Source: DAOUBA01 sp034432855 (lineage in GTDB: Bacteria; Chloroflexota; Anaerolineae; B4-G1). Taken from it: a DNA stretch of 33,069 nt. This document shows, one piece after another, positions 1 through 6,940 of the stretch (position 1 is the first letter of the stretch; every line of letters starts with the position of its first letter). Under the pieces are notes generated by a model. The model was not told the origin of the DNA. It did no database searches and saw nothing but the letters and a program-made list of their open reading frames with translations. Where the stretch lies: NCBI GenBank assembly GCA_034432855.1, contig DAOUBA010000034.1:1-33069 (forward strand), given 5' to 3'. The position numbers and the translations under genes were made by a program.

Positions 1-1
1 G

Positions 2-109
2 TACGAGGTCACGCCACTGTCGGCGCTGCAGCGCCGGATCCTGGGATTGCTGGGAATCCCAGAGTCAGTCTATACCCGGCTGGCCGAACCGCTATTGGCC
101 AGTCCGTGA
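2..109 (+). CDS. Transposase, IS1634 family, C-terminal 35 residues (5' end outside window)
   Basis: The frame starting at base 2 encodes the last 35 residues of the transposase found complete at 4459-6180, ending LAEPLLASP and stopping at TGA 107-109. The catalytic residues lie upstream, outside the window, so whether this copy is intact cannot be judged. The one base difference from copy 2 is silent (Pro codon CCA against CCC). Confidence 0.9.
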   Translation, partial: YEVTPLSALQRRILGLLGIPESVYTRLAEPLLASP

Positions 110-113
110 TTGT

Positions 114-131
114 AAATGAGCGAAACTACCG
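114..131 (-). repeat. Terminal inverted repeat, IS copy 1 right end
   Basis: AAATGAGCGAAACTACCG is identical to the right end of copy 2 (6185-6202) and is the exact reverse complement of its left end (4372-4389). It carries an outward-facing ATG (118-120). Confidence 0.93.
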
Positions 132-361
132 TTACTCTTGTACAGGCTTTCTTATTCGCATAACCGATTCCGAGACACAAGTCTCCGGGCAATCCTGCGC
201 TCTTCTTGGTGCTCATCGGCCCCAATCCGGCACTTTCCGCACGGATTTCGGCTGATTTGGCCGCCAGTTGAACCTATTCAGGACCTCAGGAGCTATGCGC
301 GGAATTCAGTTGTGCATATATCAAAACTCGCGTGCAAACCTGATGCCAGGAACATCCTGTC
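132..361. other. Intergenic stretch with no recognisable gene
   Basis: This lies between the end of IS copy 1 and the stop of the lipoprotein gene. Short open frames here have no convincing ribosome binding site or recognisable product. The outward ATG of the IS end gives only a 15-residue frame (MSETTVTLVQAFLFA). I see no clear promoter or terminator. Confidence 0.6.
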
Positions 362-1492
362 TTAATCGGTGTGAGCGGAACAAACTTCCATCCACTCAAT
401 TGGTACCCAACCCAGCACTCCAAAACGGTGTTGGCCCCCCAGACGTGGTGTCACATTCACCTTGTCGGAACCATCGAGGTTCATTACGTAGACAGCATCA
501 TGTGGACCACTGTCATTAACCCCACAATGAGCCACAAATGCTATTTTCTCTCCAGAAGGCGACCATCTCGGTCTACAGGCGCTCAATGCCTTTGTCCCGG
601 TGTTGATGATATGCCTCGTCTTCACATCCATCACCAGCACCTCTTGGTTGTGTTCCCACGCTATAAAATTGCCATCAGGCGACCAACTGGCACTCAATTC
701 TGGACCAGGCATGTCGGTAAGTCTGACCTGCTCACTTCCATCAGCATTCATTAAGTAAAGCTCGAGATCGTTGTCCTGAAAAGAATGAAACAGGATGTAA
801 CGACCATCGGGGGATGGATTGGGAGCCATATTATACCCGGACGTTGCCCTAGAATCCGTCAGTTGTGTAAGGAGACCACTGGCAAGATCAAGAATGTAGA
901 TCTCGGAGTGACCGTCAACTAGGCTGCAAGGGACCGAGTAGACCAGTCGCCTGCCGTCCGGAAACCACAGAGCTCCACATTCGCTGCTTTCTGTCTCTGT
1001 GACACGTCGCACATCGGTCCCATCCCATTTCATCACATAGAGTTCCCCGTGCCAAAAGATGCAACTGGCATCTGGGAGCCCCATATCGTCTGAGGGGCAA
1101 TAATCTCGATCAGAAACAAAGGCAATGAGTTGCCCATCCGGTGACCATGAAGGAGCAATATCCGCTGCCGGGTTCTGCGTAAGATTCACTATTGCCAAGG
1201 TCTCCAGATCCACAGAATATATTTCTCTATTGCCGCTCTGTTCTGATACGAAAGCAATTCGCCGACCATCCGGTGACCACGAGGCAGTATATAGTCCTGG
1301 AAACCGGGCCGAGAGATTACAAGCACGGGCATCACCAACTGCACTGACTAAGAGTAATGTTCTTGTTCCAGCGTAAAAATCAACAAGCGCCAGGACGTAG
1401 CGGCCTTCTTCCTCACCCTCGGCTGATTCTATCACCCCGCAACTCGTAGCAAACAACAGAATCCAAACGATGCACCATATCACTTTTCTCAA
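362..1492 (-). CDS. TolB-like beta-propeller lipoprotein, candidate immunity partner of the M23 Rhs tip
   Basis: Encodes 376 aa. The chosen TTG start (1492-1490) sits 5 nt after GGAGG and gives a short lipoprotein signal: MRK, a hydrophobic core, then the lipobox LFATSC. In-frame GTG codons nearby are alternatives. The mature part has about six PD40/WD40-like blades, each with a (W)SPDG[R/Q/N] turn followed by IAFVS-like strands, as in TolB propellers. Such proteins bind other proteins or peptides and have no catalytic residues of their own. The gene follows the stop of the M23-tipped Rhs fragment by 22 bp on the same strand, the usual place of a tip's immunity gene. Surface anchoring would suit protection against a wall-cleaving toxin. 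The lipoprotein and propeller calls are solid; the immunity role is inference. Confidence 0.75.
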   Translation of the reverse strand: MRKVIWCIVWILLFATSCGVIESAEGEEEGRYVLALVDFYAGTRTLLLVSAVGDARACNLSARFPGLYTASWSPDGRRIAFVSEQSGNREIYSVDLETLAIVNLTQNPAADIAPSWSPDGQLIAFVSDRDYCPSDDMGLPDASCIFWHGELYVMKWDGTDVRRVTETESSECGALWFPDGRRLVYSVPCSLVDGHSEIYILDLASGLLTQLTDSRATSGYNMAPNPSPDGRYILFHSFQDNDLELYLMNADGSEQVRLTDMPGPELSASWSPDGNFIAWEHNQEVLVMDVKTRHIINTGTKALSACRPRWSPSGEKIAFVAHCGVNDSGPHDAVYVMNLDGSDKVNVTPRLGGQHRFGVLGWVPIEWMEVCSAHTD

Positions 1493-2270
1493 AGTCACCT
1501 CCTCGCAGACAGCCTCATGGCAGCACAAGAGCAGGATCGGCGTAACTACGTGTGTAACTTCCCTGCGAATTGCGCACCTTTCTCGTAAGATGCAAGTGTG
1601 GTGCAGTCGACTGACCGATCTGCGCATAGTATCCAATAAGGGAACCACGTGAAACTGTGCTATCGGCAGGGTATATGATGTTACCACTTTTATCCCTTAA
1701 TGGATATACATGGGTATACTGCCATCGTTCCTCACCATGCTGGACTTCGACTGTATAGCCAAAGTGCCCAGATAACAATAATGACGGATCACTGGGATCT
1801 CTCGGATCCGTAACGTCAGGGTAATACCATCCCAACACCACCCCATCTGCAATCGCAAAAACCTCTCTGCCTGAGACCAGGTCATCATAGGGTCTAACGT
1901 CTCGCCCCGGATCTCTGACAGAGATGATATCGATCCCATAATGCCCCGTGCCTGTAGCCGAATCCCAGGTGAACCCTTGACCAGGAAGAACAATATACCC
2001 ATCGGTAACCGGCAACCCAAACGAACCTGGAGAGGACGTAGGGGGCGGTTCAGGTGTAGCAGTCGGAGAAGGCGTTGGAGTGGAAGTCGGAACGGGGGTC
2101 GGCGTGGAAGTAGGGGCAGGCTGTGCTGTGGGCATCTCTGATACTGTACTCGTGTCGCCTGCGTTGACCCGCATCGCGTTCCACGCAACCACCACTACGG
2201 CCACACCGACTATGATTTCGCCTATACAGAAGGGGGTGAGACAATGACCGGTAGGATCACAATACAAGAT

Positions 2271-2527
2271 CGGGTTGTTGCCAGCATAACTGTACCGATT
2301 GAAGAGTTGAGGACTGAGAGGATCAGGCACCACCGTATCCGCGCTCACGAAGCGCCCCAGCGCCGGATGGTAGTAGCGGGCGCGCATAAAGATCAACCCC
2401 AGGTCGGGATGCCCCCGATGCCCCGTGAAGCCGACATCCGTTGGAAAGGTGCCTTGGGTGTAGCGCACGCCGCCGTAGGGAAGGAAGCGCTGCTGCGCCG
2501 TGATACGTGAGGCGTGATCCGTAATGA
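2271..2527. repeat. Direct repeat of the Rhs core, copy A
   Basis: Aligns over 257 bases without gaps to 4115-4371. It encodes the end of the Rhs core up to YAGNNP. Immediately past the repeat the two genes become unrelated, as expected for exchange of tips by homologous recombination in the core. Confidence 0.9.
2501..2527. repeat. Heptamer array inside Rhs core, copy A
   Basis: Three 7-bp units TGATACG, TGAGGCG, TGATCCG and a partial TAATGA. They encode the ITDHASRIT segment on the minus strand. The corresponding units of copy B (4345-4371) begin TAA instead of TGA. Confidence 0.7.
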
Positions 2528-2816
2528 GGCTCACGCTCCCCAGGTGGTCGCTGTGCAGGTAGTATACCACACCCTGGGCCCTCAAGGCAATGCGGACGCC
2601 GCCGTGATGGTAGTATTTTGTGGTGCGCGGGACACTCGCGCGCGCCTCGACGCTCACGGCGTTGGAGACGCGGTCGGTGGCGGTGAGACGGAAGGTGTAA
2701 AAGTTGGCAAGTGTGCAAGTCTGCACGTAGGTGGTGGCGAGGGTGCGGGTGAGAACGCGCTGCCACGGGCCGCCGTCCACGCTCACGTCCAGGTCGTACC
2801 ACTATCAACGCGAGAA

Positions 2817-3347
2817 TCAATAGTCCACTACCTGCTTCTCTTCGATATGTTCCTCAATTGCACGTACAAGGACACGATATCCCTGAGCTTCAGAGGTGAT
2901 TGTAAAACCACGCGACCACGTCAGGTTTCCTGTCTCTCTGAAAACAAGAGCACGGTGTAAAGGGGTCAGGCCTTTCCTGATAGATACCACAGTGTTCTGG
3001 GCCTTCCGCCCAGCCGTTGGCGAAAACGACTCGTGATGCCATAAGCCAACTATGTCTGACCACGGAATAAAGAAGCGCAAGAAGAAACAGGTTCTGACAG
3101 TCAAACCTTCCTCGTTGGCCTTGATAGAGGTACATGGAATGCACCCTGCCAGCAACAACAGACATGGCACAATCATCCCCAGACTGAACAAAAGTACCTT
3201 TTCATCGTGCCAATCAAGATTACCCGACAAGACCTCCACCCATGCAGTTGCAGCCAGGCATCCTACACCTAATCCTAGAAGCATTCCCCCTAACCCCCAC
3301 CCTACGACTCCGACCCTCAGTCGTCCCTGATATTCATAGTGTATCAT
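2817..3347 (-). CDS. Membrane protein with PH-like domain, candidate immunity partner of the unknown Rhs tip
   Basis: Encodes 176 aa. The ATG at 3347 follows GGGAGG with a 9-nt spacer. There are two membrane segments (about residues 13-36 and 50-69), then a soluble part whose opening (a β-hairpin ending in FFIPWSDIVGLW) resembles the bPH_2 fold of small bacterial membrane proteins. I recognise no enzyme motif. The gene begins 44 bp after the stop of the tip-B Rhs fragment. It ends 15 bp before the truncated start of the next Rhs fragment, so it sits as the second gene of a tip/immunity module. Immunity is inferred from position only; it could be an unrelated membrane protein. Confidence 0.6.
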   Translation of the reverse strand: MIHYEYQGRLRVGVVGWGLGGMLLGLGVGCLAATAWVEVLSGNLDWHDEKVLLFSLGMIVPCLLLLAGCIPCTSIKANEEGLTVRTCFFLRFFIPWSDIVGLWHHESFSPTAGRKAQNTVVSIRKGLTPLHRALVFRETGNLTWSRGFTITSEAQGYRVLVRAIEEHIEEKQVVDY

Positions 3348-4114
3348 TAAGACTAATCCTCCCGGGTAACGGTTGCTCTCCGAAGCCGATGTTACTCAAC
3401 TCGCAGCACCTTGTTGAATACGAAATCGGTGATGTTAACAGTATATCCGCCTCCAATACCAAGCGACATTTCACTGCCTACTCCTACAAGTGCAAGGTAA
3501 CCGCCTACTATCGGATACTTTGCATTTGTTGGCTGCGCGAAAACCTCAAGCTCGTCAAGTACTCCTACCGGTTGTTTCACCGTACCCCCAATCTGGAAAC
3601 CCCACCCACTTAGATCATCGTTCTTTGGTAGATTCCAAATGGCAATGGGGCCAGTGCTGACCCCGGCTCCCCTGGTGAGACACTGACCGTTCACACTGAA
3701 AAATATGTCAAGATTCTCGTCTATGTTCATCAGAGCAGGGCCAATTCCTATCCATTCACCAGTCTCTTGACTGTTCAAATTCAGGACAATGTCTATGTTC
3801 ACATCCACGCCTATATGTGTTGCAGCAGCAGTAAGTGCGATAAGTGGTATGGAACCAGTAGCACTAGCCGCCTCTATAAGGGTATCCCCTCCAATAGCAC
3901 TGAGGCTACCCGAACCCTCAAACCGCCACCCAATTGCATCTGGGAGCAGAGGGGATCTTTCAGACTGCGGTGAAGTCGGCATTGGTAATGATGAACCAAG
4001 TAACAATGATGTAAAACGTGGGAGGATCTGCGTATTTTTCGGCGGTGGCTCTTTTGTTCCACCCTTTTTGATTGGATCTTTTTTCGCGTGTCCATCCGGA
4101 TCCACAAATCGCAG

Positions 4115-4371
4115 CGGGTTGTTCCCGGCATACATGTAGCGGTTCAGGTCCTGCGGATTCCCCGGCTCCGGCACGATGGTGTCCGCGCTCACGAAGCGCC
4201 CCAGCGCCGGATGGTAGTACCGCGCCCGCATATACACCAGCCCCAACGCCGCATGCCCCCGATGCCCCGTGAAGCCGACATCCGTTGGAAAGGTGCCTTC
4301 CTGCCAGCGCACACCACCATAGGGGAGGAAGCGCTGCTGCGCCGTAACACGTAATGCGTAATCCGTAATGA
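4115..4371. repeat. Direct repeat of the Rhs core, copy B
   Basis: Partner of 2271-2527 at a constant offset of 1844, with no insertions or deletions. It is cut at its upstream-gene end by the IS, exactly where its heptamer array ends. Confidence 0.9.
4345..4371. repeat. Heptamer array inside Rhs core, copy B
   Basis: Units TAACACG, TAATGCG, TAATCCG and a partial TAATGA. They are collinear with 2501-2527, but the first three units all begin TAA where copy A has TGA, a coordinated change. The IS insertion point lies at the end of this array. Confidence 0.7.
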
Positions 4372-4389
4372 CGGTAGTTTCGCTCATTT
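4372..4389 (+). repeat. Left terminal inverted repeat of IS copy 2
   Basis: CGGTAGTTTCGCTCATTT. The reverse strand contains an outward ATG that is in frame with the interrupted Rhs gene. Confidence 0.93.
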
Positions 4390-4458
4390 TTGCGGGCGGT
4401 TGGCGCAATAGCAGCGGCAGGTGTATCATTTCCGGCAACCTTACCGCTGGAGGTGGCG

Positions 4459-6180
4459 ATGACCTGCCGGAGCATCATTTCTGATGAGCGGATTGACGAT
4501 GTACCGCTGCTGGTGTACTGGTTGCTCAAAATGCACATTGACAAAATCATCGACGCCGTGTTGGGTCCGCCTCACGGCAATTGGCAAGGGCTGAGCTATG
4601 GGCAACTGGCCGTGGTGTTCATTGCCTACATCTTGACCGAGTGCAACCACTTCCTCAGCCCGGTGCGCGACTGGGTCCTGGCACGACGCGAGTGCTTGTC
4701 GCAGGCCTTGGGCCAGCCCATTCGCGACACCGACTTCACCGACGACCGGTTGGAAGCCCTCTTGGACGCCGTCGGGGCCGACGAGGTGGAAGAACAGATC
4801 GAGATGCACTTGGGTCAACATCTCATCCGCGCCTACGAACTGCCCACCGACACCGGACGGATAGATACCACGAGTGTCTCAGTCTATCACCAACCCCAAA
4901 GGAAGAGCCGGCTGTCTTTCGGCCACAGCAAAGACCGGCGGCCCGACTTGCGCCAGCTCAAGGAGGTTCTGAGCACCCTGGACCCGCTCGGTATGCCGCT
5001 GTGCAGCGCAATGGTGGACGGGCAGTGTGCGGACGACCCCTTGTACTTGCCCACCTGGTTGCGGATGGTCGGGGTCATCGGACACGCGGACTTTCTGGCC
5101 GTGGGCGACTGCAAGATGGCCGGCCTGGAAACACGCGCCCAGATCCACCGTCGGGGTGGCCGGTATCTGATGCCACTGCCCCTGACCGGCGATGTGCCTG
5201 ACGACTTGCGTCGCTGGGTGCTCTCCCCGCCGGTCACCCCGCTGGACGTCTACCTGCCCAAGGCTGCCCAAGACGCCTCACCGGTCGGTCGGGGCTTCGA
5301 GATCGGCGTGTCACGGAATTGGACCGATCCCCAGACAGGTGAGTGCGTGACCTGGGACGAGCGTGTCCTGGTCGTGTGTAGCGACAAGTTGGCGCGCCGT
5401 CAACGGCGCGGTCTGGCCGAGCGACTGAGCCGCGCGGAAAGGGCCTTGTGCAAAGTCAAGCCTGAGCCCGGGGCTGACCTGGTCAGCCTGACCGTCCAGA
5501 GTCAGGCCATCCTGGAACGGCATCGCGTCGGCGACTACCTGCGGGTGACCTGGACACCACACTCCACTCAGACCAGACGCTACCTCAAGCGCGGGCGACA
5601 CGGCCCCAACAGCCCCTTCGAGATGGTGACCACGACCCGCTGGCAGTTGACCCTCGAACGGCAGACGGAGGCCATCGAGACCTTCAACCGCCTGGCCGGA
5701 TGGCGCTTGTATGTGACCAACGCGCCGGCCTGGCGGCTCAACTTGAGCGGCGCAGTGGCCTGCTACCGGGAACAGTGGCAACCCGAATGCGGCTTTCGTC
5801 GTCTCAAGGGGATACCTCTGGCGATTCGACCGCTACTGCTGCGCAGTGACCGGCGCATCGGCGGGCTGCTCTGCATCCTGGTGATCGCCCTGCGGGCACT
5901 GACCTTGTTGGAGTTCGTGGCCCGCCGCAGCCTGGAACAACAACCCGAACCCCTTCAGGGCTTGTATGCAGGCAACCCAAAACGGGCGACCTCGCGGCCC
6001 ACCGCTGAGCGGCTGTTGAAAGCCTTTGACGGGATCACGCTGTACCATCTGAGCGATGGGAAGGCCACCTGGTACGAGGTCACGCCCCTGTCGGCGCTGC
6101 AGCGCCGGATCCTGGGATTGCTGGGAATCCCAGAGTCAGTCTATACCCGGCTGGCCGAACCGCTATTGGCCAGTCCGTGA
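4459..6180 (+). CDS. Transposase, IS1634 family (DDE, IS4 superfamily)
   Basis: Encodes 573 aa. The ATG at 4459 follows GGAGG with a 5-nt spacer; an upstream in-frame extension to 4390 has no such site. The N-terminal 120 residues match the DUF4277-type domain of IS1634 transposases (IDKIIDAVLG, YGQLAVVFIAYIL, DFTDDRLEALLDAV). The DDE triad is visible: DTTSVSVY (first D), AVGDCKMA (second D), and the YREQWQPECGFRRLKG signature carrying the glutamate. The enzyme cuts and joins the IS ends in the cytoplasm. No frameshift or stop is seen, so it is probably active. The partial second copy nearby with one difference suggests recent movement. Confidence 0.93.
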   Translation: MTCRSIISDERIDDVPLLVYWLLKMHIDKIIDAVLGPPHGNWQGLSYGQLAVVFIAYILTECNHFLSPVRDWVLARRECLSQALGQPIRDTDFTDDRLEALLDAVGADEVEEQIEMHLGQHLIRAYELPTDTGRIDTTSVSVYHQPQRKSRLSFGHSKDRRPDLRQLKEVLSTLDPLGMPLCSAMVDGQCADDPLYLPTWLRMVGVIGHADFLAVGDCKMAGLETRAQIHRRGGRYLMPLPLTGDVPDDLRRWVLSPPVTPLDVYLPKAAQDASPVGRGFEIGVSRNWTDPQTGECVTWDERVLVVCSDKLARRQRRGLAERLSRAERALCKVKPEPGADLVSLTVQSQAILERHRVGDYLRVTWTPHSTQTRRYLKRGRHGPNSPFEMVTTTRWQLTLERQTEAIETFNRLAGWRLYVTNAPAWRLNLSGAVACYREQWQPECGFRRLKGIPLAIRPLLLRSDRRIGGLLCILVIALRALTLLEFVARRSLEQQPEPLQGLYAGNPKRATSRPTAERLLKAFDGITLYHLSDGKATWYEVTPLSALQRRILGLLGIPESVYTRLAEPLLASP

Positions 6181-6184
6181 TTGT

Positions 6185-6202
6185 AAATGAGCGAAACTAC
6201 CG
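6185..6202 (-). repeat. Right terminal inverted repeat of IS copy 2
   Basis: AAATGAGCGAAACTACCG, the exact complement of the left end. It also carries an outward ATG (6189 side), which opens a frame into the flanking DNA on the plus strand, where it runs antisense to the toxin and antitoxin genes. Confidence 0.92.
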
Positions 6203-6228
6203 GTATTATACACGACTTTCGCTTATCT

Positions 6229-6426
6229 TCATGTCCACTTTCTCGGGGGAGGATCAAAACTCTGGAGCGTCCAGATGACATCGCTAAGCGCCACCTCCGG
6301 CAGGTAGACCGCTTCCTCGCCCGTCTGCAGACGAGCAAGGAGGGCAGTACATCGTTCCGCCTGATCGGGGGGCTCGCCCACCAGGAAGCGCAAGATGATG
6401 TTGGCGTCAATGGCCCTGCATTTCAC
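6229..6426 (-). pseudogene. Truncated PIN-domain toxin (VapC-like)
   Basis: The GTG start at 6426 overlaps the stop of the antitoxin gene, the usual translational coupling. The protein begins VKCRAIDANIILRFLVGE with the first PIN aspartate. It continues through TALLARLQTGEEAVYLPEVALSDV-type sequence to WTLQSF, then ends after a few unrelated residues at codon 66. Full VapC toxins are about 130-140 aa with two or three further acidic residues, so over half of the domain and most of the active site are missing. The loss occurs 27-50 bp from the IS end, so the IS or an associated deletion probably caused it. As a PIN ribonuclease it should be inactive. Confidence 0.85.
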
Positions 6427-6670
6427 GGACCGACTCCTCGGCAATCGCCTGGCGTACCTGGTCCCGAACTTCCTCCCAGGGAGTGGCCCGGCCCTCCGCA
6501 CGAAGTACCCCTTGCCATTGCAGGATACCCTCCGACACTGGCTTCATCTCCACCCTTCCCTCGCGCAAGGAGAAGAACACTTTTGCGCCCGCCTTTAGAT
6601 TTAACGCCTCACGTAGCGGCTTGGGAATGGTCAATTGGCCCTTGGATGAAACGGTGACTATCCAGGTCAT
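6407..6670 (-). CDS. AbrB/MazE-type antitoxin (VapB-like)
   Basis: Encodes 87 aa. The start ATG (6670-6668) follows AAGGAG. Residues 1-50 form the SpoVT/AbrB swapped-hairpin DNA-binding fold (VTVSSKGQLTIPKPLREALN, then LKAGAKVFFSLREGRVEMKP). The C-terminal tail would wrap around the toxin. Such antitoxins repress their own operon by binding the promoter, here the near-consensus site at 6718-6746. The partner toxin downstream is truncated, so this antitoxin is now orphaned: it may still act as a repressor or neutralise related toxins elsewhere. Confidence 0.88.
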   Translation of the reverse strand: MTWIVTVSSKGQLTIPKPLREALNLKAGAKVFFSLREGRVEMKPVSEGILQWQGVLRAEGRATPWEEVRDQVRQAIAEESVREMQGH

Positions 6671-6717
6671 CGCTCCGTCTCCTTACTTGTTTCGATTCGC
6701 TTTACCTTGCATCAACG

Positions 6718-6746
6718 ATTTTACCTTCAATGCGGCTGACTGTCAA
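6718..6746 (-). promoter_or_regulatory. Sigma-70-type promoter of the antitoxin gene
   Basis: On the minus strand TTGACA (6746-6741), a 17-nt spacer, then TAAAAT (6723-6718). The antitoxin start is about 50 bp downstream. It is close to consensus, and the antitoxin probably binds here. Confidence 0.75.
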
Positions 6747-6762
6747 GTTCAACAAATCTCCC

Positions 6763-6791
6763 TTGCCCCTTTCCCCATTCTGGGGTACAAT
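6763..6791 (+). promoter_or_regulatory. Sigma-70-type promoter upstream of the remnant gene and asnS
   Basis: TTGCCC (6763-6768), a 17-nt spacer, TACAAT (6786-6791). It is divergent from the antitoxin promoter and is the only obvious promoter for asnS. Confidence 0.65.
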
Positions 6792-6835
6792 CTCTTTCAA
6801 CGCAGGAGATTCTACCATTGACCCGGAGGTGAACG

Positions 6836-6934
6836 ATGGGAGCACTCCAGAGCAAAGAACAGATCTTGCGGGTATTGAGGAAAGAGTTACCCTATTTGCG
6901 CGAAAGGTACGGCGTGGAGCGGCTCGCCAGGTAA
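6836..6934 (+). pseudogene. N-terminal remnant of an MNT-type nucleotidyltransferase (32 codons)
   Basis: ATG at 6836 follows GGAGG at good spacing. The 32 residues (ending LPYLRERYGVERLAR) resemble the opening helix of small MNT-family nucleotidyltransferases, where YGV.RL is normally followed by the LFGSxARG catalytic loop. Here TAA comes instead and the catalytic part is absent. It starts about 45 bp after the promoter and ends 6 bp before asnS. It may be a decayed antitoxin of an MNT/HEPN pair, or a short leader reading frame now coupling translation to asnS. The family assignment rests on a short match. Confidence 0.5.
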
Positions 6935-6940
6935 CGCGCT

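Larger units (their letters stand above)
1..131 (+). mobile_element. Right end of an IS1634-family element (copy 1, cut by window edge)
   Basis: These 131 bases match 6072-6202, the right end of the complete element further on, with one mismatch (near base 16). The match covers the transposase 3' end and the 18-bp terminal inverted repeat at 114-131, then stops abruptly. The left part of this copy lies outside the window. It has the same orientation as copy 2, so the Rhs segment 132-4371 is bracketed by two direct copies. Confidence 0.93.
1515..2801 (-). pseudogene. Orphan Rhs fragment with C-terminal LytM/M23 metallopeptidase tip
   Basis: An open frame of 428 codons without a proper start: an in-frame TAG (2804-2802) stands directly before the Rhs homology, so the N-terminal Rhs shell is missing. 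Counting from the GTG at 2786, residues about 1-55 are a fibronectin-like segment. Residues 75-175 are the Rhs-associated core (HSDHLGS, RARYYHPALGRFVSAD, YAGNNP). Residues 188-205 are hydrophobic, and 219-255 form a Pro/Thr/Ser linker. Residues 258-423 are a LytM/M23 peptidase with HYGID (H282, D286), YTHV (H359) and HLH (H397, H399), the complete zinc and catalytic set. M23 enzymes cut peptide cross-bridges of peptidoglycan, or other glycyl bonds. It would be expressed only from an internal start or after recombination onto a complete rhs gene. The structure matches displaced Rhs tips known from other bacteria. Confidence 0.85.
3392..4387 (-). pseudogene. Rhs fragment with unknown C-terminal tip, 5' end replaced by IS
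   Basis: The Rhs gene is cut by the IS at 4372. The frame continues into the terminal inverted repeat, which supplies an in-frame ATG (4387-4385), so a protein beginning MSETT followed by Rhs sequence could be made (331 aa). It contains the Rhs-associated core (GFTGHRGH, RARYYHPALGRFVSAD, YAGNNPLRFVDPDGH). After a Lys/Pro-rich joint follows a tip of about 215 residues. That tip has a hydrophobic Ala/Thr segment near ATGSIPLIALTAAATHIGV and a glycine-rich, probably beta-rich end (GIGGGYTVNITDFVF). I recognise no toxin family or catalytic motif in it. Upstream Rhs sequence is not found beyond the IS, so the bulk of the gene was lost or moved. Confidence 0.8.
4372..6202 (+). mobile_element. Complete IS1634-family insertion sequence (copy 2), 1831 bp
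   Basis: The element is bounded by perfect 18-bp inverted repeats (4372-4389 and 6185-6202) and contains one transposase gene. I see no target duplication: the left flank ends ...CCGTAATGA and the right flank begins GTATTATACA. Comparison with the uninterrupted Rhs copy shows the right flank is not the expected Rhs continuation, so the locus was rearranged after or during insertion. Confidence 0.92.

Noticed and set aside
4390..4458. N-terminal extension of the transposase from 4390
   Set aside because: The ATG at 4459 has a strong ribosome binding site and the family domain begins there; the extension begins in the terminal repeat region.
6187..6657. Plus-strand frame of 156 codons starting in the IS right end
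   Set aside because: It runs antisense to the antitoxin and toxin genes and shows no domain; only its IS-borne start codon is of note.
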